The position numbers and the translations under genes are program-made. Positions 1 to 12,255 of a DNA stretch of 64,000 bases are shown piece by piece. Source of the DNA: Gnetum montanum (taxonomy: Eukaryota; Streptophyta; Gnetopsida; Gnetales; Gnetaceae); NCBI GenBank assembly GCA_015680685.1, contig MNCI01004927.1, positions 875,491 through 939,490 on the forward strand, read 5' to 3'. Every line of letters starts with the position of its first letter. The first letter of the stretch is position 1. Under the pieces are notes generated by a model. The model ran no database searches. It saw only the letters and a list, made by a program, of their open reading frames with translations, and was not told the origin of the DNA.

Positions 1-480
1 TAAAAGATGACCTAACTAAAGATTTTCATAGGGATGTATCTTTTTGTGTATGCTCTTTCTTGATGATAATGTTTAGGTGATAAATTTAAGGTAGTTTTAG
101 CTGAGAAAATGAAAATTTTGAAAAACAAGCTAGAGTCAAATGGGTTGAAGATTAGTATAATTAAAATGGAATACATTGTGTGCAATGCTTTATGATACAA
201 AATGTTGACTTATCAAAAAAATATCAAGTGCAACTTACACATGTGATAGAGTGATAGATATGCTGAAGGTAAGGTGGATGTTGGGTGTGACTATGGTTTG
301 GTCATGTATTAAGTAGGTCAAAGAATGCTCTTACTAGAAAAAAAAAGAAGGTAGATCAAGACATACTTAGTTTGCTTGCATAGAGTAAGATGATGAGTGG
401 TCTAAAACCTAGCTTGATGTGGGTAAGGAAAACATGCATAATGATGCAAAAAGAATAAAATTAGACTAATGGACTCATCT
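1..480 (+). pseudogene. LINE (L1-type) reverse transcriptase relic, 3' end
   Basis: Plus-strand conceptual translation, across several stops, gives MLFLDDNV at about 50-75, which matches the RT catalytic box of plant LINEs where the usual core is F-A-D-D. It is followed by KNKLESNGLKIS and KMEYIVCNA at about 120-190, which match the segment after that box in L1-type RTs. Further on, GRSRHT at about 350 and a tryptophan near 470 fit the usual C-terminal part of LINE ORF2. The alanine of the box reads leucine. The copy is 5' truncated by the window edge and no poly-A tail or target duplication was found. Family assignment is from motif memory; the copy is certainly inactive. Confidence 0.65.
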
Positions 481-1793
481 TTCTTTCATCTATTTAATTG
501 CAATAATTAAATGAATTGAAATTACCCAATATGCCTATGATACTTTATATTACTATAGAATGATGAGCACCCATGCATGTAGTGCAATAGTTAAGACACT
601 CATCTCTTGGTTAGGTGTGGTAGCAGTGAGTTAGCCTTGTGGTGGGACACTTTTGTCTAGTGGGTCTAATAAAGGTTTTGTTGGTTTTGACCAATGGGCT
701 TTCTCATACAAAATATAGTGTGGCTTGGTCATAAGCTTCAAAGACGATGTTGAGTGGATTGCCCATAACACCTATATATACCATTGAATTCAATAAAGAT
801 AAACAAGATTATAATACACATGATATAAGGAATGGTGGGGAATAGAGAAAATATTTATAATTTTATATTTTATAATTTTTATGTATTTTATGAATACGAG
901 AATAAAAAAATAATAAATACACATGCATCGCAATCCCTTGTGGGGATTGGTGCAATGCTCATGTTGTAATCCCTCTTAGGGATAGATGCAACACCACATA
1001 CACAAAGCAATAGAATGGCTCTTAGTAACCTCGATGGCCCAACATCTTGCTATACAGTTATGACCTCCTTGAATAAGGAATGAATTATTGTAGCTCAATC
1101 AAATAGAAATTAAATAAATATTTTGGTTATTTTATGTTTAAGGCCACGACGGTGAGATAAGGAAAAAACATGAGCATTATTCATTGTGTAAACATTGGCC
1201 TTTGCATTGACCAAATGGTTTCGGGCTACGTAAGCAAGGTAGCACTTTGACAAAGTTTAGTCTCACTTGTGAAAGCAATGATTGAGACTACACACACAAC
1301 AAGGAATCAACTTACTCAATGGAGGAAGAGCTCTTCACACAAACTAGAGACCAAAAGCCAAAATGAAATGTCTAAGTATGCTAAGATGTGTATGAGAGTT
1401 CATCTCAAGTATTTATAGTTTTTTTGTAATGATGAAGGTTCATCAATGCCTAGGAGTCAATGGAGGTCTGTCAATGCAACGCTCGCCAATTAGATCACAC
1501 TTTTAGCACTTGGGCCTAAACCTAGGCAAGCGGGGATTGTACTTATATAGGGATGTTGTTGCAGGGGGGTGCATTGACGCTGGGGAGTTAGTGCATCCCC
1601 TTGCCAAGAAACCAAGGTTGATCCTAGATGAAACTCAAAATCTAAAGGAACATGTCAAAAGGACTTTAAGGTGTCTGAACAAGGTCAAAAACATTCTAAA
1701 TAGCCTTGAAAACAAGAGGCCACAGACATACCAAACACTACAATTGAAGAGAGCTTTCACATAAGAGACGTTGGTAAAATCTATGGCCTTCAG

Positions 1794-1857
1794 GAAATTG
1801 AGGTATGTAAAAACTAGCATTTTCAGAAATTGACGTATGTAAAAACTAGCATTTTCG
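1794..1857. repeat. Two-copy direct repeat, 32-bp unit
   Basis: The 32-bp unit beginning GAAATTGAGGTATG at 1794 is repeated at once from 1826 with one clear change (GAGG to GACG). It is a simple local tandem duplication in non-coding DNA. Confidence 0.85.
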
Positions 1858-2199
1858 TAGCAAGCAGCTAGCAAAATGATGAACATTGATGTAGTCCTGG
1901 TAAATTCATCAAGGAGACTTATCATGTGCTGCTGCTCTTATGTGCGGTAGCATGTGTGCGGTAGCATGCATCGGTAAAGTAGCAGCACAACTGTTGGCAA
2001 GCTCATATTTCATGATACATGATGGATGCAATGACCAATTTAGGACTTGATATATATTGAACTTGTCAAATAATCAATTTGTTGTGTCATTGCCTGGAGA
2101 AATTTATATGGCAACAACAATTTCTCGGTACAATTCCCCCTTGTTAGATAAAAAATCTTAACAATCTTAAGTTATCATATATTAACAATTTTATATATG

Positions 2200-2280
2200 A
2201 AAGTATATAATGTTATATTTTTATTTTATATTAAATACTTTTTAAAGTAAATTAAGCACTATTACATTATTATTTATAAA
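2200..2280 (+). repeat. AT-rich dispersed repeat, copy 1
   Basis: The block starting AAGTATATAATGTTATATTT matches the reverse complement of 58141-58220 at roughly 85-90 % by eye over 80 bp. It contains no coding potential. It could be part of a MITE, a LINE tail or another non-coding repeat; no terminal inverted repeat or target duplication was identified. Confidence 0.6.
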
Positions 2281-2961
2281 ATATGATGTGATATATTTAA
2301 AAAAAATTAAAAAGTTAACATTACAACCTTCATAAAACATGCTAGGTAAAAAAAACATGTATATAAAAAATAAATGAATAAAATTGTAACAATATATGTT
2401 TACATGTAATATTGAAAAGAAAAATGGTTATTTTATATGATCATAACATTGCATATTTACCTAGATAATGTAAAATATTTACATACAATAAAATCATATA
2501 AGGTAATGTAGCATACTAGATACCATATGAAAAAAATAAATGATTTTGAATTATTTTTAATTTTATTATTATACACATTTAAAATAATAAGGTTTTAAGT
2601 TAATAATAAAAATTAAGAATAGAGAATATAGTTAGTAAATGGATTTTTATAACTTTAATATAAAGTTAATATGATATATTTAAAGTCAATGTGATCATTA
2701 CATAAAATAAAAAATTAATGTATGTACAAATTAAAATGCACTATATTTACATAAGATAAATTAAATGTAACGTAACATATAATATATTATATTTAACATT
2801 TTACATTGTTTAATAAAATAAAAAGTAACCTCATTTATTCGTTATATATTGATAAAAAAGAATTTTTGTGTTAACAACACATTCGGCGTGGTAGGTTTCG
2901 TGCTTCTTTCCTTGGTTGCTAGCTTTGATGATTTCGAGCTTAGAGTAGCTTTGATGATTTC

Positions 2962-3134
2962 NNNNNNNNNNNNNNNNNNNNNNNNNNNNNNNNNNNNNNN
3001 NNNNNNNNNNNNNNNNNNNNNNNNNNNNNNNNNNNNNNNNNNNNNNNNNNNNNNNNNNNNNNNNNNNNNNNNNNNNNNNNNNNNNNNNNNNNNNNNNNNN
3101 NNNNNNNNNNNNNNNNNNNNNNNNNNNNNNNNNN
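2962..3134. other. Assembly gap (173 N)
   Basis: Run of N. Left flank carries two copies of a TTTGATGATTTC phrase (about 2925-2961), which may have caused the gap. The 3' end of the minus-strand LTR at 3135-3780 probably lies in or beyond this gap. Confidence 0.99.
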
Positions 3135-3780
3135 AGGTGAAGGGTGAAGAGACTAATTAACTAACTTTAACTAACTAACTAAGCCTTAATTAACCTAGCA
3201 TCAGTATGCGTTCCCACTTACCGTTCACACCCTAAACCAATGCAACCTTGGTTACCAAACGTTAGTCGTTGCTGGGATCACCAAGCGTAACGCACGTGCT
3301 CGAAGCGGTCATATTGAATGCACTTAACTAGGAGAGAAGGGTTGAGAGAGATTTAATGAATAATAAATCATTTAAATGATAAACAATAAATAACAATAAG
3401 TAAAGTCCTATTTAGCCTATTTAGCTTAGTCCATGCACTGCAAGGTTTATCCAACAGTTCGTCTTTATTGCCGTACACAAACTTGTGTTCAAGTACAATA
3501 TTTGCTCGAATAAAGATCTGTTCACTTTGGAGCTCCTATTGCGGGCACATGGAAATTATTCTATCTTTGGAGAGGTAAAATTGCCAAAGTTTCGCTACGG
3601 TCTAGGCCTAGAATGAGAAACAAGGGAGAGTCGCCTTTTATTTATAGATTTGACGGCGCACTGCGATATCGTGTACGCGATATCGCAAAGGAAGACGCGA
3701 TATTGCGTACGCGATATTGCGGGGGATGCAATATCGTGGTGGACGCGATATTGCGGCCCATGCGATATCGCGTCCTATCA
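3135..3780 (-). repeat. Athila-like LTR fragment, minus strand, GATATC-type U3
   Basis: Read on the minus strand, this begins TGATAGGACGCG at 3780, passes through an array of GCGATATCGC-like palindromes (3660-3775), a TATA box (3640-3650), and an R/U5 region matching the LTRs of elements B and C, including the AATAAAGATC phrase near 3508. The U5 end is lost in the N gap. It may be a solo LTR or the end of a truncated element; no internal sequence is attached. The bases just right of 3780 are not PPT-like, so a solo or broken copy is likeliest. Confidence 0.7.
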
Positions 3781-4085
3781 CTTGGTATGTGGTTGGGACC
3801 TTCTCCTTCTCCAACATGGCTGTAACTAGGCAGGCAAGCTAGATATTTCTATGTCAACTGTTGCACCTCTGACTTAAACATTTTTTCTTACCCCTATGCA
3901 TCTAAGCCTGCTGCTTTGTCTTCCTCACTTCCTCTCCCATCATGCTAAGATAACAAACAAGATCAAGATAGCGTGCAATTGTGGTCTAATTTGTCACACC
4001 TTCATTAACGAAAAAAGACACTTTTCATAGGTTTTTTGTTTCCTTCTACTTATGGGCTTGTGCAATTTGTCATTTTTAGGATTTT
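3781..4085. other. Short unassigned spacer between two LTRs
   Basis: About 300 bp with no recognisable coding, LTR or repeat signature. It separates a minus-strand LTR piece from the plus-strand 5' LTR of element A. Confidence 0.6.
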
Positions 4086-4957
4086 TGATGAAGTGTCTTT
4101 GTTGGCTGCATCAACAAGATGCCATTGATGTGACCTTGTTGATGTAGGGTTTTCCACGTTGCTGTGTACCCATTGACATGGCATCCTTGTAGGTCTATAA
4201 ATACAACACCCCAACTGTGTTAATGGGGTTTAGAATTTTAGTTGCTAGCGGAATTCTTGCAGTTTATTTTCGTAAGAGATAGAATAATTTTCCAAGTGCC
4301 CATAGCAGGAGTTAAGGAGTGTACAAATCTTTATTCTAGCACTGTTGTACTTGAGCATCACAGTGTGTGCGATAATAAAGATGAACTTTTTGATAAACCT
4401 TGCAACACTTGGATTAGCTTAATGATTTATTCATACATTTATTATTTTCATTAATTAAGTGATTAATTAAGCTAGAATGATTAAGACTTTAAGTAATTAA
4501 TTAATTAAGCTAAATAGACTAGCATACATAAGTACAATGACTTCAAGCATACATATGACACTTGGTAATCATAGTAGTGCTTAATGCTTGGTCACCCAGC
4601 AGTCTTGTATGTGTTCAGGATGTGTATGGAAAGTGGGATTGGATGCTTATGTTAGGATAGTTAGTTATTAATTAGAAATTAAATTAATTGAATTAGTTAA
4701 TCAATTTATTTTCAATCTATTACCAACCTTAAGTGAACAAAATATAAAATAATAAAAATCATGTGTCTCAATTACACTTAATCATACAACTAAGCCTTAC
4801 AAGTGTAGTTGGGAAGACAACGATCGTTCCATGATTAGATTCACCTTTTAGATTGAATCCTATGTATGAGAACACTAGGAATCTAGGAATTTGATTGGAT
4901 CGTGCATGAACACCTTAGTGATTCGTATGGTTGGGCGTAGGGGTACTTCACCACTCA
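4086..4957 (+). repeat. 5' LTR of element A
   Basis: Starts TGATGAAGTGTC and ends CCACTCA just before the primer site. U3 lacks the GATATC array of elements B and C. A TATA box (TCTATAAATACAACACC, 4194-4210) and an AATAAAGATG phrase near 4374 mark the promoter and R region. The partner LTR is at 55103-55962. Confidence 0.85.
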
Positions 4958-4960
4958 TCA

Positions 4961-4979
4961 TCGACGCTGTTGTCAAGGA
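4961..4979 (+). promoter_or_regulatory. Degenerate tRNA-Asp-type primer binding site, element A
   Basis: Sequence TCGACGCTGTTGTCAAGGA lies three bases after the LTR, at the same position as the clearer primer sites of elements B and F, which resemble the complement of the 3' end of plant tRNA-Asp. Several substitutions suggest age. Confidence 0.6.
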
Positions 4980-5119
4980 TTTTAAGCCAATACCTTGTGG
5001 CATTAATCTAAAATTAGTGAAAATTACTCAACATCGTTGAAACAAACCCAACAAAGTTAAATCATAACAATTAATCAAAACTATATTACAAGCACACTGA
5101 GAAACTGTTTCTAACAAAA

Positions 5120-7430
5120 ATGTCTTCTTCTTCTCATAGGTAAGATGATTCTTAGTCAATAGCACCACAAGAATGCAAAGTGGTGTATACTCATCTTAAT
5201 GAGTTTGTATCCAATTTCACTTATGTCCTCCATCAAGATGAACAAATGTGATGGCAAGACATGAAGGAAAGTGTTGTATTGCTACCTGACCAATCTATTC
5301 CCAAGATGCTACTCCAAACTCTTGTAAGGTTGGGCATTGAGAAACTTCATGGAGAGTACATTGTGGAAGATCATGACTTTTGGGACTATTGTCCCACTTA
5401 GATACAATGCAAATGAGATCGGCAATAGGAAAAGCACCACGAAGCCATGAAGGGGAAATGGTTCACTAATCCCTTGTTCCTACTAAATCAAAAGGATAAT
5501 GAGGAACCTCCTTCTTAGGGTTCTCAACATGCAAATTGTCCACCTCTTAACTTTGGTGAAGGGAAGTCAAACCCAAATCCTAAATCAATGATCAACAATC
5601 TAGGTTCTGGTAATAGTGAGTCCCATGGTCGTGGGAGCTCTAAGAAAGGGAGTCAAAGCAAGAACTTGAACAAGCATAATGATGATCACTCTAAGGATCA
5701 TGATTGTGACAAATAGAGAGGAAGTGGCAGACACCACAGTGGTGGTAGTCCTTCTTTCTCTTCGTCCTTTTCATCTAGATTAGCTTCCTCCTTCGAATCT
5801 AAAGAGAATTGTAGGTGATGGGACAACAATGATAATCGTAGAGACCACCATAAATGAAGGGATGGTAGATGACATCACAAGCATCATCAAGATCATGATG
5901 ATGAACCTCTATTGGCCACTCAAAATATGCTCAATATTGTAGAGGCTATTAGAATTCCTACCATGCATGTGAAAGATAGTCTAATCAAGAAGTTAGACAT
6001 GAACAATATCCCCAAATTTGAGGGGGGATATAACTCAGATCCTCAAATGCATCTACAAGGCTTTCAAAATGTCTGTGTCTTACAAAACATTTAAAATGAT
6101 TGGTAAAAGCTCAAGCTATTCCCCAGAACACTCATTAAAAGTGATCTTTAGAACCAGAGTCAATCCGTTGATGGAGTACAATGTTAGAATTGTTTAATGA
6201 CAAGTATTAGACGTACTCTAGAGTGTCAAACCTATGAAGGAAAATCCAAGGATGGAAATAAGGAACACATGAATCCTTGGATGCTGTCATGGGAAGATAT
6301 TATTCATTATTACACCGATGCCTTGGCCATGGTTACTCTTAGAGGAAATAACTTCACCACATCATAGATGGGCTTCACTTAGAAACACGGATGACCCTTG
6401 GGTATGCCCAAGAAAGACTATTAAAATTAAGAGTCCATTAGATACAAAGGTTGATTGAGCAAGTAGCAAAAGAAGAAGGAGAGTTGAGGAAACGAAAAAG
6501 TGGAGAAGAATATAATAAGGACTATTCCATAAAAAGAAGGAGGTTAGCTTTTGTGCCAGTGAGGAGGAGTCACCTCTTGATGAGGTGGTGCAACAAAAGA
6601 GCTTGCCAATCCAAAAATCTATGTCTAAAATTTTGACCGAGGTGGAGAAAATGTGGGATTTTTTAGATAAAAAATTTCAAATTGCTCTAAAAATTGCAGA
6701 AAAATCAAGAAAGCAAAGTAGTGATCATGACCACAGGAGGCAGAAAGAAGTTGAACATGCCTATTAACAAGGCAAGGGAAAAGCTGCTATAGTAGAAGAA
6801 GTTATGAAGACTAAATCCGATGATGATGGTGGGTGTGACATCTGCTACTATGAACATCCTAAAGGATGTTGCCTTGTTGTGTCACACTTATAGGAATCTA
6901 GGGTATATACTCTGAATCCATGACTATTAAAAAGGCAAATACTTAGAAGATTACCTTATCCTTAAGGCAATCCTAGGCAATTCCACCAGCAACAACCTTA
7001 TTATCCAAGTGGAACTCCACCACAACCATATGAGCAGTATTAGTAATGGTAGTAACCACCATCATGGGGGATGCCACTACCACGACAGCAGTACCTGTAT
7101 AGGCAGCTAGATCCGTATGGATACTATGTTCAGCAATGCTTGTCTCCATGTGACTCTTCTAGTTACATTTCTCCTTTCTAGCATCACTACCACGCTCTTG
7201 AATATCACCAAACTCATGCTCCAACTCCTAGGGGGGATTCCATATTCCATCCATATCCTTCTCATGTGCTTGCACCTATTCCTCCACCCTCGACATAACT
7301 ATTGCCTACCCCATCCATGTAGGATGAGCTTTCAGCTTAACCATAATAACGTAATGCTACAAGGGCTATTAATCTACAACCAATTAATTAATCGAGTGGT
7401 TTAGAACCTACATCCTGCAAATGACCATTC
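5120..7430 (+). pseudogene. gag: Decayed gag polyprotein, element A
   Basis: Starts at the ATG of MSSSSHR, the same start context as gag in B and F. Recognisable parts in order: a Tyr/His-containing N-terminal region with LHQDEQM (about 5230); a Ser/His/Lys-rich low-complexity linker (5560-5900); the capsid-like segment MNNIPKFEGGYNSDPQMH (about 6000-6060); EGELRKRKSGEEYN (about 6480-6520); and a zinc knuckle CDICYYEHPKGCC (about 6835-6875) with spacing CX2CX3HX4C, as in Athila-lineage gags. A Pro/Gln/Tyr-rich tail follows. More than ten in-frame stops and at least one frameshift make it a pseudogene. The protein would form the virus-like particle in the cytoplasm. Confidence 0.8.
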
Positions 7431-8070
7431 TTTTGACCCAACAACCCTCTTAGGCCCTCACAAATTCATGTGGCTGGTCATCCTGCTCCTTTCTCATCCT
7501 CTACAAATCATCAAATTAAGAGACCTTCAAACCAAATGCCTTCCAAGATCTACACTGTTATGTTAACTTATGCCATATTTGACTGGATTCAGGCTAGCAA
7601 CCTTCCTAAGAAATTAGCTGATCCTGGAAGTCCTCTTATTTATTTGTAGATTACTAAGAATGAATCATGTAAAGCTCTTTTGGATTCAGGTTCTAGTGTT
7701 AATTTGATTTCCCATGAGATGTATACTGCCTAGAACCTGCTACCTCATAAGAAGAGCAATATCAAATTAGAATTGGCAAACTAGTTCATTACTATTCCAT
7801 TAAGACTAATAGAAGATATTATGACCACTATTTGTGGGTGGTCTTATCTTGTTGATTTTCTAGTAATCAAAGTTGAGAACTACAAGGGGGATTTTCTAAT
7901 CATTATGGAAAGGGTGTGGCTAAGTATTGTTGATGCAAGAATGAACATAAGAGATATTTCCTTGGAAATTTCCAAGGAAAAAGCATTCAAAAAGATCAAG
8001 AAGAAACGAGTTCCATGCATCACGTACAATGATACAGGTGCAATTGCATGCAAAAAATCTGGTCCGTGAA
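7431..8070 (+). pseudogene. Retropepsin-like protease, element A
   Basis: The segment KALLDSGSSVNLISHEMY (about 7670-7725) carries the aspartic-protease D-S-G motif with the hydrophobic stretch after it. Downstream, GDFLIIMERVWLSIVDA (about 7885-7935) corresponds to the second conserved block, in which Athila proteases usually have a glycine-rich turn. Stops interrupt it at about 7649, 7734 and 7783. It continues the gag reading direction, as expected for a gag-pol polyprotein whose protease processes the particle proteins. Confidence 0.75.
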
Positions 8071-8516
8071 AAGAGCATCCATTTCCGCATGTAGGCAGTG
8101 TGCAAATGAGGCAGATATTCAAAGGTGCCTATATGCAACAATCACAAAACAAGAGGGCGCCTAGTGGCTGATAGCTGATTTTGAGAGTAGCACAATTTAC
8201 ATAAGATCAATTGAGAGCCTTACATGTGCCTATGTCGCAAGCATGGATGAACTAGAGCAAGTTCATCACCAACTCTCTGATGATGAAAATGATGATACCT
8301 ATTGGGGAGAGTTGGAAATTTCTAATTTTTTTTTAAAAAAGCCCTTAGAGTTAAAACTCTAACTACTGGCTTGGAATATGCATTTCTAAAAAATGGAAAG
8401 CCAGCTATAATCAATGCTAAACTTGCTCGTAAATAAAAAAAGAAACTGTTGAAAGTGGTTAACAGATGGCCAACAACCTTTACTTGGTCATATCCTAAAC
8501 TCACTGGGATTGATCC

Positions 8517-9890
8517 ATGAATATGCTAGCACTGTATCTATACCAATCCATCCATGAAGCCAAGGAAGTAGGCACAATGGTCATTGAACCCCAAATTAAA
8601 GCAAATTGTCAAGGAGGAATAGAACAACTCCTCAAGGCAGGGTTCATTTATCTTATTGCAGATAGTAAGTGGATCATCCCACTCATGATTGTGCCAAAGA
8701 AAGATGGAAAATGGTAGGTTTGTATTAATTTTAGGTTATTGAACATGGGAACATTCAAAGATCATTTTCCATTGTCATTTGTCGATCAAGTGTTGGACAC
8801 AATTTCTAGACATTGCTATTATAGCTTTCTAGATGGTTATAGTGGCTATAACCAAATTCAGATTGCACCAAAAGATCAATCCAAACTACATTCATGAGTC
8901 CTTGGGGGACTTTTGCATATCAGAAGATGCCTTTTGGTCTGTGCAATGCTCCTGCCACATTCCAAAGCTTAGTCTTGAGCTTCTTTTAGCAGTAAATTGG
9001 TAGTGGGATGGAAGTCTTCATGGATGATTTTTCCACTTATGGTGCTACATTCAAGAAAGCCTTTGACCACCTTGAGCAAGTATTAAAAAGATGTGTGGAG
9101 ACAAATCTATGGCTCAATTGGTAAAATAGCCATCTAATGGTCCAAGAGGGCATAGTCTTGAGGCATAGAATCTTACAAGCAGGGATTTAGGTAGATCCTA
9201 AAAAGATAAGGGTCATCCAAGGAATAATGCATAATCAAAAATAGTTAAAGATGTTTGGCCATTCCTTGGACACACTGGTTACTAATGATGATTCATAGAG
9301 AATTTCTCTAAGATCACAAAATCATTGGTCAAGCTAACAAAGAAAGATGCTCCATTCGTTTAGATGAAGGAATGTGATAATGCATTCGAATAGCTAAAGG
9401 AGAAACTTGTAGAAACTCCAATTTTATAAGCACTAGACTGGTCTAGACTATTTCATATCATGACAAATGTATCAAATTATGCATTGGGAGTTGTATTTAT
9501 GCAGTTGGATGATTAGAAACATTCATATTATATCCACTACATAAGCTGAAGCATTGTAGGTGCACAACTTAATTACACCATAATGTTGAAAGAACTAATG
9601 GTAGTGGTGTATGCTTTGGAAAATTTTAGGTACTATGTTCATGGGTACAAAGTGTTTGTACACACTAATCACAGTACCATTTGCTTCCTAATGAGCAAGC
9701 CAATGCTGAGCCCTTGTGTCATATGGTGACTGGTGATCTTGTAAGAATTTGATCTGACAATGGTAGATTGAAAAGGGATTGAAAATGCAATTGTTGACCA
9801 TCTCTCTTGGTTAAGATGGGATAACAAAGAGGAGAAGAGCCCACTCTTTGATCAATTTCTTGATAAGCTCCTCTTTGCTAGAGCAATTAA
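8517..9890 (+). pseudogene. pol: Reverse transcriptase and RNase H, element A
   Basis: RT motifs in order: VPKKDGKW (about 8693), FRLLNMGTFKDHFPL (about 8729), FLDGYSGYNQIQIAPKDQ (about 8825), and after a frameshift the catalytic box VFMDDFSTYG (about 9013-9042) with both aspartates intact. The RNase H region covers about 9440-9800, ending with VDHLSWLRWDN. Compared with element B, A has more stops and several single-base frameshifts between 8890 and 9300. It would copy element RNA to DNA inside the particle. Dead copy. Confidence 0.8.
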
Positions 9891-10089
9891 TGATCAAGTG
9901 CTTGTAAAACCAAAATGGTATGATGGCATCCTCACTTGTCTTCTTACTTAGGAGATGCCACAAGATTTGGACCACAGGAAGAAACAATAGTTTCTTCATC
10001 AGGCCAAACACTTCATGGAAATCAACGAACACCTTTATAAGGTGTGCACTAATGGTCTTGTTCATTAGTGTGTGCTTGATACTGATCAG
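9891..10089 (+). pseudogene. N-terminal stub of integrase, element A
   Basis: Reads QAKHFMEINEHLYKVC and GLVH, matching the segment just before the HHCC zinc finger in element B (about 28985-29055). Homology to B stops at about 10089, where the sequence changes to pararetrovirus-like coding DNA. The DDE core is absent here and was not found at the other end of the nest. Confidence 0.65.
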
Positions 10090-10506
10090 ACACCAGTTGA
10101 CAATATTCATAAATACTTCTCTATCCAAAGAAATTTGTAAGCAAAGAGGGAAGAATTAGAACTACAAAAAACACACCTAGAAGAAAGAGACATGTTTTTC
10201 CAGGATGCTCAGGCTACATTAGATACAAAAGAAGAGCTTAGAAAATTAGAATAATTAACAAAAACATCTAAAGAGTCTTCTCCTGAAACTTCCAAACCAA
10301 CATCTCCAAAGGATCAAGTATCTCCAAAACATCCAAATTTAGAAAAATTTGTTTGGGGAACCCATAGGGTAAAACAGCTTTAGACCTTCATCCAATGGAT
10401 AATGAATGAGCTTGAGAAACTGCAACTGGAAGAAAATAGTGAATAGAGATAACAATATGAAGAAGAAATGCAGGCAGTTATGCCTATTCAACTAGTGAAC
10501 AAAAAC
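10090..10506 (+). pseudogene. Plus-strand fragment of a pararetrovirus-like polyprotein
   Basis: Frame read on the plus strand is Lys/Glu/Pro/Ser-rich (EELELQKTHLEERDMFF; SPETSKPTSPKDQVSPKHP) and ends with MPIQLVNKNIK, with four stops in between. Composition and position suggest the acidic/lysine-rich region between coat protein and protease of a Caulimoviridae polyprotein, and the last residues resemble the lead-in to a retropepsin. No homologous stretch exists elsewhere in the window to confirm it. It breaks off at about 10506 against a minus-strand movement-protein fragment. Confidence 0.4.
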
Positions 10507-10860
10507 ATTAAGGTAAAATCTATAGTATTTATGTGGACACCATACTGTAAGTTTGTTGAACCAACTTGAAGGGCTTGTTGTCTGAATGCTAATAATGTTT
10601 TTATACTAGTAGACTCGAATACTTTAAAAATTAATCTAGTACCTATTGTTGCATAAACACTATTTTGGACCATATCTAATGGAATATAAGTAATTAACAT
10701 TAAACTATTAAATAGGTTGGGATCACGAAGAGATAACATAAAGTTTGATAGGGTGACTACCAAAGCATCCAATTCTAATTGACCTTTAGCTTGAGTTATA
10801 ATCACGTCTTTAAAGTTCTTAAAGCATCAATCTATCAAAGCAATCTAGTATGAGTTTAGA
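10507..10860 (-). pseudogene. Duplicated partial pararetroviral movement-protein domain
   Basis: Minus-strand translation (IITQAKGQLELDALVV, MVQNSVYATIGTRLIFKVFE) repeats the central part of the movement protein at 12898-13320. It is fused without a gap to the coat-protein fragment at its upstream side (about 10860-10870), so the order is coat protein then movement protein, not the viral order. It is a rearranged extra copy, about 118 codons long with no internal stop in 10488-10805. Confidence 0.8.
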
Positions 10861-12255
10861 ATCCACGAACTTCCACCCACGGGAAAAAGTGGGGTCGTCA
10901 TCAAGGAGAAACTTAGGGTTGGTATTGATATTACCATCAGTGTAATAATCAGAGGATTCAATAAGGATTTCACCTTCAGTAAAAGGGACATCTTTGTTAC
11001 TAACAAGCTCATAAAATTGTTTGAAAATATTTTGACATTTAATAAAATTAACTTTACGAGGATAATGTTCTTTGCGAGGGCAATTGGTAGCAAAGTGAGG
11101 GCCCTTGCAAAGAAAACATTTAACATCTTTTCATTAAGCCTTAAATTTGCAGTGTTTAAACATACCTTTGAGTCATTTTGATGGTTGTTTCAAAGGGTAC
11201 TTCCATTTCCATTATTGTTACAAATGATGGTATTGTCTCCTAGGCCTTTGTTGTTGACAACATTGGGATGATTTTTGGAATTTATCCTCAAGACATATTT
11301 CTAAACATAAAGACTTTCCTAATTTTCTAGTTAAATCTTTAACTTGTTTCTGCACCTATTGGTCATAGTAGATTTCCCTATTTACATTAGTAAGAAACTA
11401 CCTAATTGTGTCAAAACTCATTTCTTCTAAGTTTAGATCTTGATGCTTGAGTTCAGCTAAATACTTATTGTAAAAGGGTTCAGGAAGACATTCTATTAAG
11501 TGTTCCTTCATGCCAAATTGAAGAGTAAGCTTTCCCTAATAGTACCATTATTCCATATCATTGAGAAAATTATGAAGATCTTGGATTTGATGCAACCATG
11601 CTTTGTAGAATCTATTGTGGTATAAGTTATCAGTATTTAACTTATCTCTGATAAGTTCTTTTGTAATGGCATTGATAAGTAAAATGACAGGTGTATGCAT
11701 GATTTTTCATTTAGCATCATTTGGGATATGATGCCACCATCTTTTTAAGATTCATTTGAAGTTAAAAGTGGTGTTCCAAATAGCATCTATAGAACATTTC
11801 CATTCTAAGACTACTTGGATTGTGCTAAAGCTCTGTATAGTGTCTATTGTGTCCTATCTACTTTTCAGGTCTTTGTTGTCCATCGAGAAGTTAAGAGCTT
11901 TATCATTGAATTTTCTAACTTGCATACCTAAGAAATCTACAGGATCTTTTGTAAAGCCTATAGAGGTTTTCTTTATCAAAAATTTTTGTTCACTATTAAG
12001 TGATGCTTTAGTCCCAGTGGACGATCCCTCTTGATCAGATGTTATCATACAGGTGTTTACACTAATGACCTTTTCTTTCCCTTTTGATTCTTTTTGAGCC
12101 TTTTTTTTAGCCCTATATCTAGCCCAATGTGATCTTCCTATAGAAGGAGGTGATCCAGGGAGTGGAAGATATTCCTTCTTGGTCTTAAGTTTGGAACTGC
12201 TACTTTCTGAGGGACTAGATTGTTGTGCCTTGGGAACCCATATTTGGTGCATTTT
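10861..12255 (-). pseudogene. Pararetroviral coat-protein region with zinc knuckle
   Basis: Minus strand. After a Ser/Lys-rich stretch (about 12050-12240) comes GMKEHLIECLPEPFYNKYL (about 11465-11515), KFLTNVNREIYYDQ-like sequence (about 11370-11410), and the nucleic-acid binding motif CFLCKGPHFATNC (about 11080-11120). The spacing is CX2CX3HX4C, one residue shorter than the usual coat-protein knuckle CX2CX4HX4C. The same short spacing occurs in the plus-strand copy at 32940-33000, so it is inherited and not a local error. Several stops. In a virus this domain packages the genome. Confidence 0.75.

Larger units (their letters stand above)
481..2961. other. Anonymous AT-rich intergenic DNA, no supported gene
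   Basis: No reading frame here resembles a known protein. Bases 900-1010 hold two imperfect hairpin-like stretches around AATCCC/GGGATT. Bases 1794-1857 are a short direct duplication. From about 2140 to 2860 the sequence is very AT-rich, with homopolymer A and T runs, and shares an 80-bp block in inverted orientation with 58141-58220. Nothing further can be supported. Confidence 0.6.

Noticed and set aside
560-700. Possible tRNA-derived SINE (GTGGTAGCAGTGAG phrase)
   Set aside because: No full A-box/B-box pair or tail could be identified.
7117-7404. Leu/His-rich open frame in element A gag
   Set aside because: Out-of-frame shadow of the Pro/Gln/Tyr-rich gag tail; the correct frame matches gag in element B.
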